Source of the DNA: Nymphaea colorata
Lineage: Eukaryota > Streptophyta > Magnoliopsida > Nymphaeales > Nymphaeaceae
Direction: 5' to 3'
Assembly (NCBI RefSeq): GCF_008831285.2
Contig: NC_045150.1
Location: 12,505,868-12,569,867 of the forward strand
Length of the DNA stretch: 64,000 bases
The notes under the pieces were generated by a model. The model did no database searches. It had not been told where the DNA came from and saw only the letters and a list, made by a program, of their open reading frames with translations. Shown one piece after another: positions 32,025-42,900 of this stretch (its first letter is position 1; every line of letters starts with the position of its first letter). Position numbers and translations under genes: made by a program.

Positions 32025-35000
32025 ACAAGAAGAAACTGAGGAGAAGAAGCCGTAACCAAAATGGTTTGCACGGCCTCTATTTATAATCCCATTTCCAGAA
32101 TTCTAAGAGTCTCCAATCGTAGAATCATAGGAGATTTCACAAGCTCCAAGGACATTAATTACATCATAGAAACCTAAGAGACTTCACATATTACAAGGAT
32201 ATTAAGTACAACATAGAATCCTATGAGACTCTTCACATGTTACAAGGACATTAAATATCTTAACACATTCTACAAGGAGGTGGAATCCTAAGAGACTCCT
32301 CTTCAACGTGCTGGTGAAGGATTTATATTTTAACACCCTCCCTCAAGTTGTGCATGGTTTTGCACCATGTACAACTTGCCTTTTAGAAACCAGAATCGTT
32401 CCTTTGTTAATCCTTTTGTAAATAAATCTGCAACTTGTTCATCTGTACGAACATAATTAGGCTGAATCTCCTTGTCTTCCACCTTTTGTCTAACAAAGTG
32501 TTGATCAATCTCAATGTGCTTTGTTCGACCATGTTGTACGGGATTAAAGGCAAATAGCGCTTTGATTATCGCACATTAACATTGATGTTTTAATCTTTTC
32601 TCCAATGTCTTCTAGCAAATGTCTAACCCATGTAACTTCAGCAGTACCTGCAGCTATGCATCTGTATTCAGCTTCAGTGCTGGATCTTGCTACTACCTTT
32701 TGCTTTCGACAACTCCAAGGCACAAGATTACGTCCAATGAAAATACAAAAACCAGCAATGGACTTTCTTTGATCGGGATCTCCAGCCCAATCTGCATCTG
32801 TGAATGTCATAAGTTGATGTCCAGTAGTTATATTTTCACTCTTACCATAAACTAAGCTATCTCCTGCTGTCCCTTTAAGATATCTTAATATTCTTTTGAC
32901 AGCATCCATGTGAGTATCTCTAGGTGCATGCATAAATTGAGATACTTGATTCACAACATATATAATATCTGGTCTAGTAAATGTAAGATATTGAAGTGCC
33001 CCAACAATACTTCGATATTGCGTAGGATCTTCATATAACTCCCCATCTTGAGCACTTAGTCTTTGATTTAGAACACTAGGAGTTCCAACAGGCTTACAAT
33101 CAGACATACCTGACTTTTTCAGCAGATCCAACGTGTATTTCTGTTGTGTCAATGTGAGGCGATTATGGTGCCTATCAATCTCCACTCCAAGAAAGAATCG
33201 TAAATCACCAAGCTCTTTCATTTTGAAGTTTTGCATCATCAAAACTTTAGCTTCTTCTATGTGTTTTTCTGAATTGCCTGTGATAACAATATCATCAACA
33301 TATATAAGAAGTAAAGTAAATATGTTTTCCTTTCGATAAATGAAAAGAGAGTGATCTAGAGGACATCTCCGAAAACCACATTCTTGAATCTTGCAAGAGA
33401 AACTGTCAAACCACAAACGTGAGACCTGTTTAAGTCCATAAATAGATTTTCTTAGTTTGCAAACCCATGCATGAGAGTCTCCTTTCGTGTATCTTGGAGG
33501 TTGTTCCATATATACTTCCTCCCTTAAATCACCATGAAGAAAAGCATTCTTCACGTCCATTTGATGTAGTCTCCATCCATATTCAACTGCCAATGATATA
33601 ATCACGCGAATTGTTCCCATTTTGATCACAGGGCTGAATGTCTCATCATAATCTTCTCCATATTGTTGTGTAAACCCTTTTGCTACTAACCTTGCTTTGT
33701 GTCTTTCTATGCTGCCGTCAGGTTTGTATTTAATTTTGTATACCCATTTGGAGCCCACTACGTTCTTTTCGTGTGGCCTCGGAACGATCTCCCATGTTCC
33801 ACATTCATGCAAGACATCCATTTCTTCTTTCATAGCCTTTCTCCAATGATGTGATTTTGATGCTTGATCAAATGAAGTAGGTTCTTCCTCCTTGCCAACT
33901 TTTGCCATGAATAACTGAAAATCAAGTGATAAAGAATCATAACTAACCCACCTGTGAATGGGATGACGAATGCGTTGGGATCTTCTAAGGTGGGGCATGT
34001 TGTCTTCTTCACTGTGAGCATCTCTGTCCCTTAGTCGTCGACTGTAGATAAGACCCGAATACCAATGTGCATCGTTGCTCTGTTCTTCATTATTGTTTTC
34101 GTGATAACTTGATGACTGTGTTGGATCTTCTTGATTTTCACTTTGAGCCATATCCGACGGTTGTATTGCTCTCTCTAAATCTTCACTTTGAGGCACATCA
34201 TTTTCTATAACAGGATCTGCATTGAATAACTGTGTACTGGTCCAGGGATCATAAGATTCAATGGTCATAGGCATTTCATTTGTATTATCAAAACTATGTT
34301 CATCAAAAATGACATTTCTTGAAGTTTTGATACGTTTAGTTGTTGGATCATAGCATCGAAAACCTTTATATTCATTAGCATATCCAACGAATCTACATTG
34401 AATAGCTTTGTCTTGAAATTTGTTCCTCAAGGCAGCATCAACGTGAACATAGCATACACAACCAAAAACCTTGAAGTTCTTGTAATCAGGTTGTTTGCCT
34501 AAGAGTGTAAAATATGGCGATTTAGACATCAAGAGTGTCATAGGCAAACAATTTATTATGTATACAGCAGTATGAAAGACTTCAGTCCACAAGGAAATGG
34601 GCACATTAGTATCATGCATCATGCTCATGGCGCTTTCAACTATATGTCGATGTTTCTGCTCAACTACACCATTTTGTTGTGGTGTGTAAGGGTAGGAAAT
34701 TTGTCTAGTTATCCTTTTTTCACGTAGAAATTCAATAAAATCAAGCGAGGAATATTCTCCCCCTCCATCACATTGAAAATGCACCACATTGGATGAAAAT
34801 TTAGTTTGAATCATGGCATAGAAGTTTCGAAATATGTGAGGTACTTCTGATTTGTGTTTCATGAAGTAAATCCAGGTGAAACGTGAGTAAGAGTCAATGA
34901 ATAAGACATAATATCTTGACCTAGACATGGAATCAATAGGGGCTGGCCCCCATACATAAGAAAAAATAGTTTCAAATGGTTTGGAAGCCCTTTGATTTAT

Positions 35001-36916
35001 ATTATGGAAAGGTAAAACATGACTCTTACAAAGTCCACAACTTGAACATTTTTTGACACTTGAAGTAAGAGGTAAACTTGATCTTAGAATGAGATTATCT
35101 GTGACAAGTTTTTCAATGAAATGTCGACCACAGTGTCCTAGCCGACTATGCCACAAATCAGACTCCAAAAATTGGTTAGGGCCCCTTACTTTTGATTGAA
35201 AATGACAAGAACTTGGCACTGATGACGCATTATGAGAAAGAGAAAATGTCTTCAATCCTATATCAAAAGTGGATGAATCCTTGGGTAGACATTCCTTGAG
35301 GACGTACATATTCCCTTGACGCTCCCCTCTAGCGAACATTTTCTTCGTTTGGAGGTCCTTGACATAGACAGAAGAAGGTGTGAATTCAACAGAAGAGCTT
35401 GTATCATCAATGAGTTTAGAAATGGATATGATGTTCTTTTTGATATTGGGAGCAAGAACAACATTAGGCAGTGATAGAGACGAGGATGACAATGGAATAT
35501 GTGCATTTCCAATATGTGTAATAAGATGAGATTTTCCATCACCTGTTATAATGCAACTTCTTACCGTAATGAGGGGATAAGTTAGTCAATTTACCTGCAT
35601 TTCCTGTCACATGGGTAGCTGCACCTGAATCCAAGAACCATTCTCCCTGCTCATTTTGCTTTATAGTCATCTTTGAGAATGCGGTCATCAATAGCTGTTG
35701 CATATCTTCAGCGGTGGATTTAGAACTTTGTCCTCCTTGTTTATAATCATGTCTTACCCCTTTGTTTTTATTTTGAGGATTAAACCAACATTGTGCCTTC
35801 GTGTGTCCTTTCTTGTTGCACTGAAAACAAATTGGTATTTTTCTTGAAGTATCCAAAGGAGACATACCTTGGTTCTGTGGTGTTGGTAGAATGCCACGAC
35901 CACCATGGTTGGAGTTCCCATGGCTCTTACCAAACTTTACATTCATAGCCAACACATTTTGGGAGTTCCCTTGATCAGTCCTTTCAATGACTCTTTTCAT
36001 ATTCATTTCATGTTGGAGAAGTTTACCTTGTAGTTCGTTGAAGGAAGGCAGAACAGGAAGGACCTCAAGAGCTGTAATAAAAGCATGATAATCATGCCCA
36101 AGTCCATTCAAGGTTTGCTGCACCTTTTCCTTATCAGAAATGTTATTCCCTGAGGCAGCAAGTTGGTCTGCGACGGCCTTAATACGCCCCAAATAATCCA
36201 TGATAGACGTTGAACCTTTGCTCAAATTCTGAAATTCTTTCTTTAAGTACATAATTCGAGCTTCTGATATTTGGGAAAAGGTATCAGCAAGGGTTTCCCA
36301 TAATTCTTCTGCAGTACAATCATCAGAAACTGAAAGTAACACTTGTTGAGATAAAGTGGACAAAATATACGCAACCAGACTTTGATCACGTCTCATCCAC
36401 ATAGCATGTTCAGGATTGTTGTCTTCATGAACAGCAATAACTTCTCCTGCCTCATTTTTTATTTCCTGTAAGACGGATATTGGTGGAGCCTTTGTTGAAC
36501 CATCGAGATGTCCAAAGAGGCCTTGACTTCTTATGAAAGGCATGATTTGCCTTTTCCAGATCAGATAATTCTCATGGTTGAGTTTTTCGGTAATAAGGTG
36601 AGGAAGAAAACTTGAGGACATGCCAGAATGCGAAAGGTTTTCCATGACAGCAGAAAGGAATGGTATATAGGTAGAAGATGAGAGGGAAAGAAGACACGAT
36701 ATAACAAGATGTGTCTTTGGGTAAGCAAGAAGAAAAAGGAACAAGAATTGCGCAAGAGAAAAGTAAATTCAGGATAGAGACAAGATGAGAAAAGAGTTCT
36801 AACCAGATCAGACCTGTTTGGGCATTTCGTTTGGTAGAGATAACGTAACCTGGCGCTCTGATACCATGATAGAAATCTAACACCAATATCTGTAACCAGA
36901 AAACAGCACTCACGCA

Positions 36917-36960
<44 letters not shown>

Positions 36961-39900
36961 ACAAGAAGAAACTGAGGAGAAGAAGCCGTAACCAAAATGG
37001 TTTGCACGGCCTCTATTTATAATCCCATTTCCAGAATTCTAAGAGTCTCCAATCGTAGAATCATAGGAGATTTCACAAGCTCCAAGGACATTAATTACAT
37101 CATAGAAACCTAAGAGACTTCACATATTACAAGGATATTAAGTACAACATAGAATCCTATGAGACTCTTCACATGTTACAAGGACATTAAATATCTTAAC
37201 ACATTCTACAAGGAGGTGGAATCCTAAGAGACTCCTCTTCAACGTGCTGGTGAAGGATTTATATTTTAATACATATATGGTAGAATCAACTCTCGGACAT
37301 CAATTCTCTCCCGGATGAAGTGACGGTCAATCTCAACATGCTTTGTTCGGTCATGTAACACAGGGTTGTTGGCCAAATTGATTGCGGATTTGTTATCACA
37401 GTACATCTTCATAGGTCCTTCAATATCTATCCCAATATCAGTCAGTAATACTCTCAGCCACAGTAATTCTGACACTCCAGTAGCAACAACCATATATTCA
37501 GCCTCTGCACTTGAGCTGGAACAAACATCTTGTCTCTTGCTTCTCCACACAACAAGATTTCCCCCCAAGTAAACGCAGTACCCTGAAGTAGATCTTCTAG
37601 TATCAACACAGCCTGCCCAGTTTGCATCTGAATACCCTTCAATCTCAATCGGCCCTTGTTTCACATATAGAAGCTCCTTGTCAGGATTCCTCTTCAAGTA
37701 ACATAAGATTCTGTCGACAGCCTTCAAGTGAGTATCTATAGGCGCATGCATGAACTGACTCATCACAAAATGTGATATCAGGTCTAGTCAGAGTGAGGTA
37801 GATCAATCTTCCAACCAGACGTTGATACCTCCCCTTAGCTTCTTTACAAAGAGGTTCTCCATCATTAATACTGAGTTTGTGTCCAACATCCAGAGGAGTA
37901 GAAGCCGGTCTGCACCCTAGTTTTCCTGTCTCCTTTAGTAAATCCAGAGTATACTTTCTTTGATTTAGCACCAGAGTCGTACCTGATCTAGCAATTTCAA
38001 TACCAAGAAAATATCTTAGTTTGCCAAGGTCCTTGAGATCAAATTCAGCAGCCAGTAAACCCTTTAATCTTGTTATCTAATCTTCATCATCACCTGTAAC
38101 AATCATATCATCAACATAGACTAACAAAAGAGTAACCTTACCTTCCTTCTTCTTTACAAACAGAGTATGATCTCCGTTTCCTTGATTGTGGCCATATTTT
38201 CTTATCACAAGTCTAAGATGTTCAAACCATGCTCGGGAAGATTGCTTGAGCCCATACAAAGCCTTCTTCAGTTTACAGGATTTTTTCGGTTTCTCATATT
38301 CTGTGAGCATACACATATCGAGAAAAACATTCTTAACGTCAAGTTGACACATCTTTCACCCCTTCAACACTACTAGAGAAATAATAACTCTAACACAGAC
38401 TAATAGTTTTCATCTTCGCAACAGGAGCAAACGTCTCCAAGTAGTCAATCCCATATTTCTGACTAAACCCGTTGGCAACCAGGCGAGCTTTGTACCTCTC
38501 AACATTCTCATCTGGTTTGTACTTAATGGTGTAGACCCACTTGGACCCCACTAGATGAGCCGCTTTAAGAATCTCTACCACTTCCCATGTTCGATTTTTG
38601 CTCAAGACTTCCATCTCTTCTTGCATAGCATGAGTCCACTTGGGATCACTCTGAGCCTCTATAACAATCCTGGGAATCACAACCAACGAAAAAGATGATA
38701 CAAAACATTTGTAATCCGTGCTCAGTCTAGAATATGACACAAAGTTATCAATAGGGTGTTGAGTACATGACCTGACACCCTTTCTCATGGTAATGGGAAG
38801 CTTCTCATTTTCAGTTTCTGTCTGAACAATTTCTGTCTAAATGTTTTCCTCAACAGGTTTCTTTTGAGCACGACTTGGGTCATCCAGGGAAGAAGTAGGA
38901 TTGGGATTAGGAGTAGAATTTTCACCATTAGTCACCCTGTCTGTACGGACTCTTCGCCTAGAGTACACCTGCCCAAACAAACGGTTACATTCCTCTTTCG
39001 TCCCAGTGGAACACTCTTCATTCCTCTCATGTTCAAGCACCTCAACAGCTGGTGGACTCTCTTCTTGCTTGTAATCCAAAAAGTCTGTAAATTGAATTTC
39101 CTGACTCGGAGAATACTCTTCCCTTGACATAAATTTCTCCCCCTGAAGAGTATTCTCACAAAAATAAGAGACATGTTCTAAGACGGTGACATCCTTGGTA
39201 ACATAAACTCGACCAGTGGTAGGATCAAGACACTTATATCCCTTTTGAGTAGGAGAATATCCAGCAAAAACACCTTTAATTGACCTTGAATCAAGTTTTT
39301 TAACATGAGGACTGTGATCATGAATAAAGCAAACACACCCAAAGACACGAGGTAGAGGGAGAAAGGGTGGACGATTCTTTGGAAGCATAGAGTACGGAGT
39401 CTGCCTATTTAGCACACGACTAGGTATACGATTGATCAGATATGCACTAGTGAGAACTGCACCACCCTAATATTGTTTTGGAAGATTCCTTTGAAACAAG
39501 AGGGCCCTGGTGACATTGAGTAACTGACGATTTTTCCTCTCAGCTACTCCATTTTGTGGAGGGGTATAACTGCAGGACGTCTCATTAACAATCCCCTTTT
39601 TTCGAAAGAAATCTTCAACAACTTGACATACATACTCACGAGCATTATCAGACCGAAAGGTCTTAACAGAACTACCATACTGGGTCTCCACATGAAGAAT
39701 GAAGGTCTCTATGACATGAGGCACTTCACTACTGTCTTTTAACAGATAAACAAAGGTACTCCTTGAGTAATCATCTATAAAGGTTATAAAATACTGAAAG
39801 CCACAACGAGTATTAATGCCCGAAGACCCCCACACATCAGAATGAATAAAAAAAAAAACTTCATTAGCACGAGTGTTCGAAACAAGGTATGAAGCTCTAA

Positions 39901-42900
39901 CATGTTTAGCAAACTGACAAACATCACACGATAACATAGATGTCCAGACCAGAACATAAATCAGGAAATAACTGTTTCAAAATCCCAAAAGGGAGATGCC
40001 CAAGGCGTTCATGCCAATACAAAAATAACTGAAGTCAATCTTCTCTCTTCTTCTCTTTCCTGCTAACTGCTGTCATAAGAGCTGTGGCCACACGGATAGG
40101 AAGTCGATATAGGCCTTCAGACACCAAACCAATCCCAATCATCTTTCCTGTCACCAAGTCCTGCAAAACACAACGATTTGCAGAAAATATAAGTTCACAA
40201 TTCAACTCGTTTGTAACAGACAGAAGATTCAAGGGAAGATGAAGAACATGTAAGACACCATGCACTAAAAAATTGTTTAACAAGGAAAGACTCTCTTTTC
40301 CCGCCATAGAGGTAAAAGAACCATCAGCAAGAAAAACACGTTCCTTTCCTGATGAGAGCTTATACTCATGGAAGAGCTTAGGATTGCCAGTCATGTGGTG
40401 GGTGGCACTACTGTCAACAATCCATTCTCCCATACAAGAATTACCCTTTTCTCTAGAAACCGCAAGAGTATGGTTGACTTTTACATCATCTGCTGCTTCA
40501 GCCTGATCAATATCAATCCGACTCAGATAAGCACGGAGATCACGAATTTGTTCAGCAGAGATATAAGCTTTCTCTCTACTAGAGTTGGCAACATCAGAAG
40601 TAGGTTTCTTCCCACTGGAAGGTTTCCCTCGACTATTCTTCTTTTTTGGATGGAGGTCCCAACAAAAATCCACAGTATGACCAGTCTTCTTGCAGTGAGT
40701 GCACTTGCGAGGAGGTCGGGCAACTCCTACAGGACCACGGCTAACAAGGGCAGACCTCTCATTGTATGAGATGTGATCCCCCTTTTTTCCAGTAATAATA
40801 AAGCGTCGTTGCTCTTTAGCCTCTACCCGAGAGTAAACCTCTTCAATACTAGGTAGTCTGTCAGAATTAAGGATTTGACTCCTTATGCCTTCAAAGTCCT
40901 CATTCAACCCTGCTAGAAATAGGAATACCCTATTCTCCCATTCTTTAGTTACATGACGCACCTGATCTTGGGGACAATCCCAAGTGTCATCAGAGTAGTA
41001 GTCAAGGTCCTCCCACTAGTGCCAACTAGCCGCCAGACACCCTCTCTCTTTAATTATCATTCACACACCGAAATTAGGGTTTACACAGCTTAAGTAGGGC
41101 CATAATAGTAATACACTGGATTGGGTCCAGATACAGATCCGGATCTAGACCCGGATAGGTGACCCATCTACAACATATGTCAACACATCATAATCTGAAT
41201 ATCATACTTCTGGTTCATTTACTTTTAGCTAGCAATCCCTTTAATATAGGAAGGCTGTAAGTATTTCCATATTAATATGTTACATCACAGTCATGAATAT
41301 CATTCCTATCAATTTCTTGACAAGGTTTTTTTCTGGGATTTCTTTTCTTCTGAAGTTTTTGCCTACTGATGAATGTCAAAATTGGGAATTTGGTAGAATC
41401 TACCTATCATATGGGTGTGATGTGTGTAGGTTGACATGTGGAACTCATACAGAAATGGAACTTGTGAAATGAGCTCAATAGAAGAAGAGATTCAATACAA
41501 TCATGTGTCACATTCATGGTTCCATATGAGATCTTGGCTCAGGACTGACTTCATGCCAAGTTGTGCCTTATGACTCGACCATATCTGCTTTTTATACGAG
41601 CTAATCTTTTGCTGGTGAGAGGCACCATGTCCAAATAGTGCTTTTATAAGTTTACTGTTTACAGCCGGAAGCTTTATGAAATAGTTTTATTCGTGCTTCA
41701 TTCAGATGCAGCTATTGTAATGGATATGTGTTTTGACAGACAAGTTGATGGCTTTGGCATGACATTCATTCAGTGATTCAGATGCAACCATTGTAAAGGA
41801 TATGTATTTTGACAGACAAGTTGATGGCTTTGACATTGACATGCGATGCTGAACTATACTAATATGGTGCAGGGTTTCTGAATTACTCTAATATGATGCA
41901 TATTGGAGGACATTTAGTGGAGCACCTCTTTGAGAAGACACCTAGGGAAAAAAGTATGCATGGATTTTGCTTTTGCTAGGACATATTTTCAGTTATTGTC
42001 AGATAGGAACTGATGAGGAGCTATTCTTGAGGTCATCCAAGGATACCAACTAAGTAGGGTGGGCAAATCAATAATGCAAGCTGCATCTTGCAAAGAATAC
42101 ACTAGATAACTTGAGAGAGAAGAAAAAAAATCATGTAATGCATGTCATGGCGGGAGGTGCTGGGAAGAGAAAAGGCAATTTAACTAATTATTTGTAATTA
42201 ATTAGTTAATATGATGGTTAATTATGTTATGAAACATCGGAGAAAGTAATTGTCTTATCAAATTATCTATTGAGCCGTGAAAAGGACATAACACAAAACA
42301 CTCAAACAGATGAAAGTTTATCTAGGGATAACAAACTATGTTTCCCAGGAGCTTATGTTGATGGAAAGGTTTAGCGGCTCGATGTCAGTGCTTTGACTCT
42401 GGAGACGGTAGCACATCCAAAGATTGGGCTATTTGCCTGAGCTCGGTGCAGGATGTCATGAGAAAGTTAGTTCTATTTCTAGCTGGCATCATTGGGGAAG
42501 CAACATAAATAGAGCAGGACAGCATGTTGCAAGCACAAAAAGAAACTTGAGATTCACATATTTACGAGAACAATTGGGAACTATCTCTAGGGATCATCTT
42601 TGCCTTAATGCTCCTCAATTTGTTTTTCAATCATTTGTCCACTTGAAAGGAAAGGTTGGTGTTTATTGGGAAGGCTTGACTTGGTTAATATGCAGGATAT
42701 CTGCTCTTTTGTTTTCTATAGAACTATTTTGTAAGTTTTCCTCTTTTGCTCATTGAAAATTTAAACAATTGGTCCCATCCATTGTAATATGAATAGGGGA
42801 AGATGAAAGGAGAAAATTGAAAAAAAGATGCACAACTTTGAGGCGAATAACAAATGACTGCTCATTGCTCAACTTTTTATTTGTAACAAATAAGGACTCA

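Larger units (their letters stand above)
31929..37271 (-). mobile_element. Ty1/copia LTR retrotransposon A (young, nested in B)
   Basis: Complete 5.3-kb element on minus: LTR, primer site, gag, protease, integrase, reverse transcriptase, RNase H, polypurine tract (AACTTGAGGGAGGG, 32336-32349), LTR. A perfect 5-bp duplication CATAT flanks it (31924-31928 and 37272-37276). The LTRs are almost identical, so it is recent. It is nevertheless probably immobile: two single-step frame breaks and a lost integrase catalytic Asp are described under its gag and pol entries. Confidence 0.95.
31547..41185 (-). mobile_element. Ty1/copia LTR retrotransposon B (old, degenerate, split by element A)
   Basis: Lies in MIC10 intron 2, antisense to it. 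The outer boundaries are TGTAGAAACG at 31547 and GTCAACA ending 41185, flanked by an identical 5-bp target duplication CATCA (31542-31546 and 41186-41190). Coding order on minus is gag, protease, integrase, reverse transcriptase, RNase H, that is copia type. The reading frames are broken repeatedly. The 5' LTR lacks about 95 bp, and the primer site and the start of gag are gone, so the promoter end was deleted after insertion. Element A (31929-37271) interrupts its RNase H. Confidence 0.92.

Noticed and set aside
42424-42756. 110-codon ORF in MIC10 intron 2
   Set aside because: No recognised motif, no splice context and surrounded by repeats; cannot be supported as a gene.
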